Shown here piece after piece: positions 12,216 to 20,458 of a stretch of 64,000 nucleotides of DNA. A model generated the notes under the pieces. That model was not told the DNA's origin, searched no databases, and saw only the letters and a list, made by a program, of their open reading frames with translations. The stretch covers positions 1 through 64,000 of the forward strand of contig NZ_BAEI01000059.1 in assembly GCF_000241325.1 (NCBI RefSeq), written 5' to 3'. Made by a program: the position numbers and the translations under genes. The DNA is from Gordonia polyisoprenivorans NBRC 16320 = JCM 10675. GTDB lineage: Bacteria > Actinomycetota > Actinomycetes > Mycobacteriales > Mycobacteriaceae. Position 1 is the first letter of the stretch. Every line of letters starts with the position of its first letter.

Positions 12216-13597
12216 CGTCCCCCTCCCGAGGTGCCGGTTTGGGTCGAACCGGTTTGGGTCGAACCGGTTTGGGTCGAACCGGTTTGGGTCGAACCGGTTT
12301 GGGTCGAACCGGTTTGGGTCGAGACCGACTGCACCAGCGGGCCGAGCATCAAGGTGTCGGCCGCATTGGGCGCACGATCGAGTGCGGCGGTCAGCGTCAG
12401 GTTGTCGGCGCCGGTGGTGACCATGCCCGCCGGCGACATCCGGCGCATCCCGTCGGACGGATAGATCATCAGCGGACCCGAACTCGTCGGTCCGGTGCCG
12501 GTGCCCGGACCGACACACCCGGGACCGCGCAGCTGACCGTAGGGCCCACCGTTGTACACGGGACAGTTCTGGCGGGTATAGCGCTGGAAGGCACTGAAAC
12601 TCACGCCGATGTTGAGCTGCGCGTGCCCGTTGACACCGGTGAACACCGTGAGGACCTTGGCCGCGAGATTGTTCAGTGCACTCAGCGCCTGCGGCAACGC
12701 ATTCGGCTCGTAGACCGCCGCACCGAGCAGGGTGTTGGTGTCGGCGACGATGCGCTTGCCGCCGTCACCGTTGGCCGCGAACAGTGCCTGCACCTCGTCG
12801 GTCAGGCCCTGCGCCGCCGAGAGCAACGCAGTCAGGTCGTCCCGCGACTGCGCGATGGTCATCGCTGGGATCACGCTGCGGCCCAACGTATCCAACAGCT
12901 GCGGCGCGGATCGCGACAGGCCCTGTACGGACTGGTTGAAGTTGTCGAATCCGGACGGCGCACCCGGGGGGAACTGCGCGTTGATGGTGTCGAAATAGTT
13001 CTGCAGGACGCCGACGAACAGACCGAAAGTGGTCCCGCCGCCGCGCAGCGCGTCGGCGATGGTGCCGAGGACACCGGCGAGTTGCTCCGGTGGCACCGCC
13101 TGCAACAGCGTCCGCAGCTGGTTCTGCGCGTCCTGCAGTTTGATCGTCTGTAGCGATCGGTCGGCAGGGATGGACGCTCCCGCCGAGAGATGGTCGGCAG
13201 ACGGATGGTCCGGTTGCACCAGCTCGACCGCGTTCACACCGAAGAGGTTGGAGGGCACCGTGCGCGCGGTGACGTTGGCCGGGATGCCCTCGGACTGTGC
13301 CGGGGTGATGTCCATGTCGACCTGGCGCAGGTTCACCCCGGACTGGCCCGGCTCGTCGGTGAGAGCGACGTTCTTGACCGACCCGACGATGAGGCCGTTG
13401 TAGCGGACATCGGCACCCGAGGTCAGGCCGTCACCGACGTCGGTGAGTTTGGCGTTGACCGCGACGGTGGAGCTGAACACGCCCTCGTACCGCATGAACA
13501 GCAGCACGAACAGGATCACCAACACGATCAGGAATGCACTGCCGCGCAACACATATTGCACCAGCGAAGGGTTACGGCCGTCGGTGGCTATCAGCAT
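12212..13597 (-). CDS. mceA: Mce family protein A with a C-terminal pentapeptide repeat tail
   Basis: First MCE subunit of the operon, 461 residues. The N-terminal membrane anchor (LRGSAFLIVLVILFVLLFMRYEGVF) is followed by the MCE domain (VNAKLTDVGDGLTSGADVRY, then NGLIVGSVKNVAL) and a long helical region. The last 30 or so residues are a perfect (QTGST)n run encoded by a 15-nt tandem repeat (12234-12323), ending TSGGGR. This tail follows the folded region and is probably flexible. The start lies 9 nt after the yrbEB stop. Confidence 0.93.
   Translation of the reverse strand: MLIATDGRNPSLVQYVLRGSAFLIVLVILFVLLFMRYEGVFSSTVAVNAKLTDVGDGLTSGADVRYNGLIVGSVKNVALTDEPGQSGVNLRQVDMDITPAQSEGIPANVTARTVPSNLFGVNAVELVQPDHPSADHLSAGASIPADRSLQTIKLQDAQNQLRTLLQAVPPEQLAGVLGTIADALRGGGTTFGLFVGVLQNYFDTINAQFPPGAPSGFDNFNQSVQGLSRSAPQLLDTLGRSVIPAMTIAQSRDDLTALLSAAQGLTDEVQALFAANGDGGKRIVADTNTLLGAAVYEPNALPQALSALNNLAAKVLTVFTGVNGHAQLNIGVSFSAFQRYTRQNCPVYNGGPYGQLRGPGCVGPGTGTGPTSSGPLMIYPSDGMRRMSPAGMVTTGADNLTLTAALDRAPNAADTLMLGPLVQSVSTQTGSTQTGSTQTGSTQTGSTQTGSTQTGTSGGGR
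12234..12323 (-). repeat. 15-nt tandem repeat, six copies, at the 3' end of mceA
   Basis: Six consecutive near-identical 15-nt units (plus-strand unit CCGGTTTGGGTCGAA) encode STQTG pentapeptides at the MceA C-terminus. Only the last copy diverges. The unit length is a multiple of three, so copy-number change would alter tail length without a frameshift and without disturbing the mceB start 19 nt further on. Confidence 0.97.
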
Positions 13598-13606
13598 GGC
13601 TGCCCC

Positions 13607-14473
13607 TCACCCCGAGATCTTGATGCCGGGCGATGTTCCCCAGAACACCAGCGTCATGACCAGATTCGCGAAGACGATGACGATGATCGCCAGCCGGATC
13701 GCGTGTCCGGCGGCCACCCCGACGCCTTCCGGACCGCCGGAGGCGAAATACCCGTAGTAGCACTGGATGAACGTGGTCAACAGCACGAAGATGATGACCT
13801 TGATGAACGAGTACACCATGTCACTCGAGACCAGGAAGGCGTTGAAATAGGCGAGGTAGTTTCCCGGCCCCTGCCCACTCTGGACCTGGAACATGACTTG
13901 GCACGCAAGGTAATTCGCGGCCAACGAGACCGAGTACAGCGGTACGATCGCCAGCACCGCCGCCGACATCCGGGTGGTCACCAGATACGGCAGGGGCCGG
14001 ATCGCGATGGATTCCAGCGCGTCGATCTCCTCACTGATCCGCATCGACCCGAGCTGTGCGGTGAAGCGGCAACCCGACTGCGCGGTGAACGCGGTCGCCG
14101 CCAGCAGCGGCGCGATCTCGCGGGTCGTCGCGAATGCCGACAGACCACCGGTCACCGGTGACATCCCGAGGAGATTCAGTGCGGTGTAACCCTCGATACC
14201 GACCGTCGCGCCGCCCATGACGCCGAGGATCACCATGACGCCGACGGTGCCGCCGCCGACCACGATCGCGCCATTGCCCCACGCGACGTCGGCGAGCAGA
14301 CGCCAGACCTCTTTGCGGTAGTGGGTGAACGCGATGGGCACCGCACCGATCGACCGCACCAGGAAGGTGATGAGGTGCCCCATGCGTGCCAGCGCGTCAC
14401 GCGGCCCGCGGTAGACACCCTTGGCGGCCTCGACGGGCCGGAGTACGGGCGGGACGTACCGGGATGCGGCCAT
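13607..14473 (-). CDS. yrbEB: ABC transporter permease YrbEB (MlaE family)
   Basis: 288 residues, an MlaE/YrbE permease with about five to six membrane helices. Family marks are EEIDALESIAIRPLPYLVTTRM and the Gly-rich GGGTVGVMVILGVMGG segment. It pairs with YrbEA as the inner-membrane permease for lipid transport by the Mce system; the ATPase (MceG/Mkl) is not in this window, as is usual. The start is 1 nt after the yrbEA stop, so the two genes are coupled. Confidence 0.95.
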   Translation of the reverse strand: MAASRYVPPVLRPVEAAKGVYRGPRDALARMGHLITFLVRSIGAVPIAFTHYRKEVWRLLADVAWGNGAIVVGGGTVGVMVILGVMGGATVGIEGYTALNLLGMSPVTGGLSAFATTREIAPLLAATAFTAQSGCRFTAQLGSMRISEEIDALESIAIRPLPYLVTTRMSAAVLAIVPLYSVSLAANYLACQVMFQVQSGQGPGNYLAYFNAFLVSSDMVYSFIKVIIFVLLTTFIQCYYGYFASGGPEGVGVAAGHAIRLAIIVIVFANLVMTLVFWGTSPGIKISG

Positions 14474-14474
14474 C

Positions 14475-15338
14475 TCACACCACCTTTGCCGGGACGACGA
14501 TGGCGAACAACTGGGTGAGCACCACGTTGACGGTGAACAACAGGAGCACCGAATTGACCACGGCGGCGTTCACCGAGTTGGCGACGCCGGCAGGCCCGCC
14601 CTTGGTGTTGAGTCCGCGGTCACAGGCCACGATCGCCACGATCGCGCCGAAGATGACCGATTTGATCAAGGCGAACAACAGGTCCGACACCGAGGCGAAC
14701 GAGGCGAAGGTGCCCGTGTAGCTACCGGGGGTGCCGCCCTGGAAGTAGACGTTGAAGGCGTAACCGGTGATGAAGCCGACGAAACACACGAAACCGCAGA
14801 GCAGGAAACTGACCACCATGGTCGCGAGCAGGCGCGGCGAGATCAGTCGCTGCACGGGGTTCACACCCATCACGCGCATCGCATCGATCTCGTCGCGGAT
14901 GGTCCGGGAGCCCAGGTCGGCGGCAATCGCCGAACCGACCGCACCGGCGAGCAACAGCGAGGTGACCAACGGGGCGCCCTGCCGGATGACGCCGAGTCCG
15001 GTGGCGGCACCGGAGAACGACGTCGCACCGATCTGCCCGGCGATGTTGGACACCTGGATCGAGACGATCACGCCGATCGGGATGGCAACCAGGAAGGTCG
15101 GGAACACCGAGGTGCTCGACATGAAGGCGCACTGGCGGATGAACTCACCGAACGGGAAGCGGCGCTTGAGGATGTCCTCGATGAGGACCTTGAACACCTC
15201 GACGAACATCGCGAGCTGACGACCGAAGGTCTCGAAACTCGCCACGATGTGTTCGCGAAACCACTTGCGCACTCCCCCGGGCTTGCGCGTCCCTGTTGCC
15301 TCGTCTTCCGAAGCCACTGCGTCAGTGCTGCTCAACAC
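14475..15338 (-). CDS. yrbEA: ABC transporter permease YrbEA (MlaE family), first gene of the mce operon
   Basis: 287 residues, MlaE/YrbE family. Marks are RDEIDAMRVMGVNPVQRLISPRLLAT and the surrounding hydrophobic helices. The start is GTG at 15338 with an upstream AGGGATGG ribosome-site candidate; a second GTG lies at 15317. It opens a nine-gene minus-strand operon (yrbEAB-mceABCDEF-mas) joined by very short gaps or ATGA overlaps until a 108-nt gap before the mas gene. It is divergent from treZ. Confidence 0.94.
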   Translation of the reverse strand: MLSSTDAVASEDEATGTRKPGGVRKWFREHIVASFETFGRQLAMFVEVFKVLIEDILKRRFPFGEFIRQCAFMSSTSVFPTFLVAIPIGVIVSIQVSNIAGQIGATSFSGAATGLGVIRQGAPLVTSLLLAGAVGSAIAADLGSRTIRDEIDAMRVMGVNPVQRLISPRLLATMVVSFLLCGFVCFVGFITGYAFNVYFQGGTPGSYTGTFASFASVSDLLFALIKSVIFGAIVAIVACDRGLNTKGGPAGVANSVNAAVVNSVLLLFTVNVVLTQLFAIVVPAKVV

Positions 15339-15635
15339 CCATCCCTGCGTCGTACGTCATCCGTCGCGTGCCCCCCTGGCAGGCCTGGCCCGCAGTAATA
15401 TACAGCACCGCCGAACGGGTCGTATGCCGCGGGTCACACCTGGCGTGGCCTGCGGCCTCGCACCTCACGCAATACGGTGGGGTGTGTGGACGAGCCTCAG
15501 GATGGTCCCCCCGATGTGGAGGGCCACGCATGTGTGGGTGCCGACACAGTAACTTGGTCACGCGTCCAAGGTGAGGAGAAACACGGGAATCGTTCCAACA
15601 GAATCGACGCGACTCCCTTCCGACCGCCTCGCGGC
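15339..15635. promoter_or_regulatory. Divergent intergenic region between the mce operon and treZ
   Basis: About 300 nt that must carry promoters for yrbEA (minus) and treZ (plus). An AT-rich spot at 15397-15402 reads TATATT on the minus strand and is a candidate -10 element for yrbEA, with no convincing -35. On the plus strand AGGTGAGGAG at about 15570 looks like a ribosome site but has no in-frame start nearby. No KstR-type or other recognised operator was found. Confidence 0.4.
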
Positions 15636-17429
15636 ATGGCCGACCTCCGGGTCTGGGCGCCCGCGACGACACGGATGCGCACCCGGGTCGTCACTCCGAC
15701 CGGCACGCATGATCTGCCGATGATCGGCACCGACGCACCCGGGTGGTACCGGATCGACCCGGCCGTACTGACCACGGCGCTCGGCGAACTCGGACACACC
15801 GATCCCGAGTGCCTGCGGTACGGATTCCTCATCGACGACGAGGAGCGCGCGCTGCCCGACCCGAGGTCGGTACGTCTGCCCGACGGCGTCCACGGCCTCT
15901 CCGCGTTCCATGTGGTCGACCCGTCGATCTGGCACGACGCGCAGTGGACCGGTCGCGACATCCGCGGTGCCGTGCTCTACGAGCTCCACATCGGCACCTT
16001 CACCCCCGAGGGGACCCTCGACTCGGCCATCGGGCACCTCGACGACCTGGTGGAGCTCGGCGTCGATGCGGTGGAGGTCATGCCGCTCAACGCCTTCAAC
16101 GGTGAGTACAACTGGGGCTACGACGGCGTCGGCTGGTATGCGGTGCACGAACCGTACGGCGGCCCGGATGCCTTCGCCCGCTTCGTCGACGCCTGTCACG
16201 TCCGGGGGCTGGCCGTGGTCCTCGACGTCGTCTACAACCACCTCGGGCCGTCGGGCAATTACCTCCCCGATTTCGGGCCGTACCTCGGTGCCGGTTCGAC
16301 CGGCTGGGGTGCGTCGCTGAACCTCGACGGTCCGTCCTCCGACGAGGTGCGCACCTACATCCTGCAGAACGCGCTGCGCTGGTTCACCGAATTCCACGTC
16401 GACGCACTGCGGTTGGACGCGGTACACGCCCTCGTCGATCACCGCGCCCATCCGCTGCTCGAAGCCCTCGCGGTCGGTGCCGACGCACTGTCGGATTCGC
16501 TGGGCCGTCCCTGCTCCCTCATCGCCGAGTCCGACCTCAACGATCCGCGACTGATCCTGCCCAGAACGGTCAACGGCCATGGTCTGACCGCTCAATGGGA
16601 CGACGACATCCATCACGCGATCCACACCGCCGTCTCCGGGGAACGGCAGGGTTACTACGCGGATTTCGGCAGTCTCGAGGGTCTGTCAAAGGTGTTGCGC
16701 GGCGGCTTCTTCCACGACGGGACGTACTCCTCCTTCCGCGGCCGACACCACGGTAGACCGATCCCGGAGACGGTCCCGACCACCGCGCTGGTGGCCTACA
16801 CCTGCGACCACGATCAAATCGGCAACCGGGCGATCGGTGATCGGCCGAGCCACTACCTCGACCACGGCCGGCTCGCGATCAAGGCGGCGCTGGTGCTGTT
16901 GTCGCCGTTCACCCCGATGCTGTTCATGGGTGAGGAGTGGGCCGCCGGTACGCCATTCGCGTTCTTCACCTCCCATCCCGAACCCGAGCTCGCCGAGGCC
17001 ACCCGCAACGGCCGCAAGGCCGAATTCGCGGACCACGGTTGGGATACCGACGACATCCCCGACCCGCAGGATCCGGAGACGTTTCTGCGCTCCAAACTGG
17101 ACTGGTCGGAACCCGACACGCCGGAACACTCCCGGGTTCGGGACTTCTACCGCGACCTGATCGCGCTGCGCAAGTCCACAGATGCCTTCTCCCGCAGCGA
17201 TTTCGCATCCATCGACACCGACCACGACGACACCGGGGGATGGTTCGCGATGCACCGCGGCGATGACGCGTCCGAGGCGCAGTGGTCGGTCGTCTGCGTG
17301 CTGGCCGACGAGCCTCTCACCGTGCCCATCGACCTCGAGCCGGTGTTGTGGTGGGAGCCGGTGGAATCGGTCGACGACGGGATACGCAGCCCCGGCCACA
17401 ATGTGGTGATCGGCCGCCGCCGCTCATAA
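15636..17429 (+). CDS. treZ: Malto-oligosyltrehalose trehalohydrolase
   Basis: GH13 enzyme that cuts free trehalose from maltooligosyl trehalose made by TreY. Marks: [16 protein letters not shown] (N-terminal sheet domain), [42 protein letters not shown] (nucleophile block), [11 protein letters not shown] (acid Glu), and [14 protein letters not shown]. Length is about 597 residues, normal for TreZ. The start at 15636 (MADLRVWAP) puts the conserved N-terminus first but has a weak ribosome site; in-frame GTG starts reach back to 15477, so the true start is uncertain. It stands alone, separated from treXY by the mce operon. Confidence 0.93.
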   Translation: MADLRVWAPATTRMRTRVVTPTGTHDLPMIGTDAPGWYRIDPAVLTTALGELGHTDPECLRYGFLIDDEERALPDPRSVRLPDGVHGLSAFHVVDPSIWHDAQWTGRDIRGAVLYELHIGTFTPEGTLDSAIGHLDDLVELGVDAVEVMPLNAFNGEYNWGYDGVGWYAVHEPYGGPDAFARFVDACHVRGLAVVLDVVYNHLGPSGNYLPDFGPYLGAGSTGWGASLNLDGPSSDEVRTYILQNALRWFTEFHVDALRLDAVHALVDHRAHPLLEALAVGADALSDSLGRPCSLIAESDLNDPRLILPRTVNGHGLTAQWDDDIHHAIHTAVSGERQGYYADFGSLEGLSKVLRGGFFHDGTYSSFRGRHHGRPIPETVPTTALVAYTCDHDQIGNRAIGDRPSHYLDHGRLAIKAALVLLSPFTPMLFMGEEWAAGTPFAFFTSHPEPELAEATRNGRKAEFADHGWDTDDIPDPQDPETFLRSKLDWSEPDTPEHSRVRDFYRDLIALRKSTDAFSRSDFASIDTDHDDTGGWFAMHRGDDASEAQWSVVCVLADEPLTVPIDLEPVLWWEPVESVDDGIRSPGHNVVIGRRRS

Positions 17430-17468
17430 CCGTCACCCGTGATCGGCCGAGACCTCGTAGCCGTCACG

Positions 17469-17515
17469 GTCAGGTCAGGTACTGATATGCACTGTCAGGT
17501 CAGATACTGATATGC
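17469..17515. repeat. Direct duplication of the ilvA 3' end
   Basis: Two 22-nt copies (17469-17490 and 17494-17515) differ at one base and start 25 nt apart. The inner copy holds the last codons and the stop of ilvA (minus strand); the outer copy repeats that end just beyond the stop. If the first stop were lost, the frame would read into a near-copy of the same C-terminus. Confidence 0.9.
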
Positions 17516-18895
17516 CGGCGAATCCGGTTCGAGCCGTTCACAATTGAGTCGCGAGTGATCCATCCGGTCCATCAGGCCGGCGAGTCCGTCGCGGTCCCCG
17601 AGCTCGATACCGACGAGTGCCGCGCCGGTCTCGCGATTGTTGCGCTTGACGTACTCGAACAGGGTGATGTCGTCGTCGGGTCCGAGGACCTCGTCGAGGA
17701 AACGCCGAAGCGCCCCCGGCTCCTGCGGGAAGTCGACGAGGAAGTAGTGCTTGAGCCCCTGGTGGACCAGCGAGCGTTCGATGATCTCGCCGTAGCGGGA
17801 GACATCGTTGTTGCCGCCGGAGACCAGGCACACCACGACGGCATCGTCGGGCAGCTTCAGCTGCGAGAGGCCGGTCACCGCGAGTGCTCCGGCCGGTTCG
17901 GCGATGATGCCCTCGTTCTGATAGAGCTCGAGCATCGTCGTGCAGATCGCGCCCTCGTCGACGTGGGTGATGTGTGCCGATCCCGCGGGCAACGACACCG
18001 GCTCGTCGGGCAGTATCCGAACCGGAGTGTGCGCCGTGGTCTCTGCGCGGACCTCGTCGAGGACCGGGTGGGCGGTGACCGATGCGTCGAGATCGGCCAT
18101 CGCGCGGTGCCCGAGCGCGCCGATGCGTTTGACGGCCGCACCGTCGACGAACGGGTCGATCCGATCGAGCGTCACCGGTCCGCCGGCGACCAGGGCGGCG
18201 GCGAGGGAGATGGCACCGGTCGGCTCGACCCCGACGATGACGGTCTCGCGCGAGACCGAACGGAAGTAGGTGGCCATCCCGGCCAGACAACCACCACCAC
18301 CGACGGGTGCGACGACGACATCCGGTGCGCGGCCGAGTTGATCGACGACCTCCCGGGCGATCGTGCCCTGACCCGCGGCGGTCCGCGGATCGTCGAAGGC
18401 ATGAATCCAGGCCGCACCGGTACGCAGGACGTCGGCCTGGGCGGCGGCCGCGGCCGCGTCGTAGGTGTCGCCGACCGCCAATAGCTCTACGTAATCGCCG
18501 CCGTGCCAACGAATCCGGTCGCGCTTCTGTTTCGGGGTGGTGGTCGGCACGTAGATACGGCCGGGCGTCTGCATGGTGCGGCAGGCGTAGGCCACCCCCT
18601 GGGCGTGGTTGCCCGCGCTCGCGGCAACCACCCCGCGCGACCGCTCCTGTGGGGACAGTTGCGCCATCACGTTGTAGGCACCGCGGATCTTGTAGGACCG
18701 GACGGTCTGTAGATCCTCGCGCTTGAGGTAGACCTGCGCGCCGACATCACGGCTGATCCGCGGGGCCGCCTCAAGCGGGGTGTGGGCGACCGCGGGCTCG
18801 ATGCGTGCGGCGGCCGCGTCGATCGCCGCGGCCGACAAACCCGGCCCCGACTGCTGCAGCGACTCATTGACGTGCGGTGTGCTCACGGCACCCAT
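17495..18895 (-). CDS. ilvA: Threonine ammonia-lyase (threonine deaminase)
   Basis: PLP enzyme that deaminates threonine to 2-oxobutanoate, the entry to isoleucine synthesis. The PLP lysine lies in TVRSYKIRGAYN (Lys about 69); SAGNHAQGVAYAC and VGGGGCLAGMATY form the cofactor phosphate and substrate region. The C-terminal part (FLVDFPQEPGALRRFLDEVL) is the short regulatory, ACT-like domain seen in mycobacterial IlvA. Length is about 466 residues, slightly long because of an insertion after GHRAMADLDA. The start is chosen at ATG 18895 (MGAVSTPHVN); the frame is open further upstream but that part is not conserved. ilvA also lies near treZ in M. tuberculosis. Confidence 0.94.
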   Translation of the reverse strand: MGAVSTPHVNESLQQSGPGLSAAAIDAAAARIEPAVAHTPLEAAPRISRDVGAQVYLKREDLQTVRSYKIRGAYNVMAQLSPQERSRGVVAASAGNHAQGVAYACRTMQTPGRIYVPTTTPKQKRDRIRWHGGDYVELLAVGDTYDAAAAAAQADVLRTGAAWIHAFDDPRTAAGQGTIAREVVDQLGRAPDVVVAPVGGGGCLAGMATYFRSVSRETVIVGVEPTGAISLAAALVAGGPVTLDRIDPFVDGAAVKRIGALGHRAMADLDASVTAHPVLDEVRAETTAHTPVRILPDEPVSLPAGSAHITHVDEGAICTTMLELYQNEGIIAEPAGALAVTGLSQLKLPDDAVVVCLVSGGNNDVSRYGEIIERSLVHQGLKHYFLVDFPQEPGALRRFLDEVLGPDDDITLFEYVKRNNRETGAALVGIELGDRDGLAGLMDRMDHSRLNCERLEPDSPAYQYLT

Positions 18896-19121
18896 GGTCT
18901 CACCGGCAGCGCTGTCCGGACCGCGCGGGGCGGACGCTCGACGGCCCGCCGGGCACCGGCTCGATGGCCCCGCCGGGCAATTGCCTGCGCCGGGCCGCAG
19001 CACGCGCCTAGACTCGGCGAGAACGCATCCACCACATGGTCGTCGGCGCGTATCGGCAGGACTCGAGACACCGGTTCCCGCCGCCCGATCACCGATCACC
19101 ATGTCAGCGGAGGGAACTCCC

Positions 19122-20123
19122 GTGCCCCTGCTCGCCCGGACCCTGCTCACCCGCCCGCTCCGGCGCGGTTCTCGCCGACTACTCGCCGCAGCTTGTGGTG
19201 GCGTGCTGACCGCCGGAGTGCTCAGCGCCCTCGGTACCGCCCCGGCCCAGGCGGCGCCGGTGTGCGCCGGCGGCGGCGCGCCCGCCCGACTCGTCGGGGC
19301 CGTCCCCGGCGCGGCGCTGGAGGGGCTGACCGTCGATGCCGCCGGTCACGCGTATGCGACCGATCTGATCAGCGGACAGGTGTTCCGATTCGACCAGCCG
19401 GGCGCACCCGGCCGGGCGATCGCCCGCGTTCCCTCCGGTGGTGCCGGGGCGTTGGCCTGGGCGCCCGACGGCACGCTGCTCGTCGGTTACGGCGCCGATC
19501 CACGGGTGGTCCTCGGGGATACGGTCCGCCCGGGTGCGATCGCGCGCCTGGATACCCGGACGAACGTCCTGCGACCGTGGGTGGGCGGACTCTCCGCCGC
19601 CGACGGGATGGATGTGGCGGCCAACGGCACCGTCTATGCCACCAACGACTTCGGCAACCTCATCGGACGCGTCGCACCGAACGGTGCGGTCAATGCGCAG
19701 TGGGGTTCACTACCGAGTGCCAACGGCGCCGTCCTCGGTCGCGGCGACGGATGGCTGTACGTGTCGCGCACCTTCACCAATCCGGGCGTGAGCCGAATCT
19801 CGACGGCGAATCCGCGTGTCGTACAGAGTCTGCTCACCCTCGGTGGCGCGGACACCCTGGCAGCTCCCGACGGCCTGACCCTCGACTCGCGGGATCGTCC
19901 GGTGGTGCCGTTCAATGCCGGTGGGCAGATTGTCCGGATCACCGCACCCGGATCGTATTGTGTTCTGGCCCAAGGACTTCGACTGTCCAGCGTGCTGAGT
20001 TACGGCCGCGGGGACCGCGGCTTCTCGGCGGGCCGGCTCTACCGTGCCGGTTTCGACGGACGGATCTATGAGATCCCCGGCGGGTTCGACGCCGGGGCGG
20101 TCGCCGCGTTCCCGGGTAGGTGA
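19122..20123 (+). CDS. Secreted SMP-30/gluconolactonase-like beta-propeller protein
   Basis: 333 residues with an N-terminal signal peptide: basic RPLRRGSRR, a hydrophobic stretch, and probable cleavage after AQA before APVCAGG. The rest is repeated short strands (TVDAAGHAYATDLISGQVFRFD, GTVYATNDFGNLIGRVAPNGAV, GLTLDSRDRPVVPFNAGGQIVRI), typical of six-bladed propellers of the SMP-30/strictosidine-synthase-like group. The start GTG at 19122 lies after a GCGGAGGGA ribosome site; an in-frame ATG at 19101 is an alternative. Function is unknown; it may bind or hydrolyse an extracellular ligand. Its 3' end overlaps the next gene tail to tail. Confidence 0.75.
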   Translation: MPLLARTLLTRPLRRGSRRLLAAACGGVLTAGVLSALGTAPAQAAPVCAGGGAPARLVGAVPGAALEGLTVDAAGHAYATDLISGQVFRFDQPGAPGRAIARVPSGGAGALAWAPDGTLLVGYGADPRVVLGDTVRPGAIARLDTRTNVLRPWVGGLSAADGMDVAANGTVYATNDFGNLIGRVAPNGAVNAQWGSLPSANGAVLGRGDGWLYVSRTFTNPGVSRISTANPRVVQSLLTLGGADTLAAPDGLTLDSRDRPVVPFNAGGQIVRITAPGSYCVLAQGLRLSSVLSYGRGDRGFSAGRLYRAGFDGRIYEIPGGFDAGAVAAFPGR

Positions 20124-20332
20124 CGGGCGACGAGCCACGTCGTCACCAGTGCGACACCGGAGAGCCAGGCGGTCAGTTCCGGGGTGAGGACCAGAAGCGA
20201 GATCAGTCCGACGACCCCGGCCACCGCGATCGCCTGAAGCTTGTGCACCGGCCACGCCACGCCCGCGACGTCGACGGTGCGCACCGCGCGAGCATGCTCA
20301 CGAACGGGATTCATCTCGATCATCGCGGTCAT
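20066..20332 (-). CDS. Small membrane protein, unknown function
   Basis: 88 residues with two hydrophobic helices (LQAIAVAGVVGLISLLVLTP and TAWLSGVALVTTWLVA) in hairpin arrangement and a short Pro-rich tail. The start at 20332 is supported by AGGAG 7 nt upstream on the minus strand. The last 58 nt overlap the convergent propeller gene. I do not recognise a family. Codon third positions are GC-rich like the neighbours, which supports coding. Confidence 0.6.
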   Translation of the reverse strand: MTAMIEMNPVREHARAVRTVDVAGVAWPVHKLQAIAVAGVVGLISLLVLTPELTAWLSGVALVTTWLVARHLPGNAATAPASNPPGIS

Positions 20333-20458
20333 CTGCGCACTCCTGCCGACGCGTCTTCGTACTGCCGTGATACCGAATATAGCACTACCATCACTCAAGG
20401 TTTCGGCGAGCCGAAACCAGGGTTTCGTGCGATGGTTCGGTACGCGGACGCACCGGTC

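Noticed and set aside
12216..12518. N-terminal extension of mceB through the repeat region (PNRFD repeats)
   Set aside because: The ATGA overlap at 12212-12215 and the conserved membrane anchor after it fix the start; the upstream frame is an alternative reading of mceA.
15477..15635. Extended N-terminus of treZ from GTG 15477
   Set aside because: The extra 53 residues do not resemble TreZ proteins and the GTG has no ribosome site; kept only as an uncertainty note.
15339..15635. KstR-type operator upstream of the mce operon
   Set aside because: I looked for an AACnnGTT-type palindrome and found no good match, so cholesterol control of this mce set is not supported.
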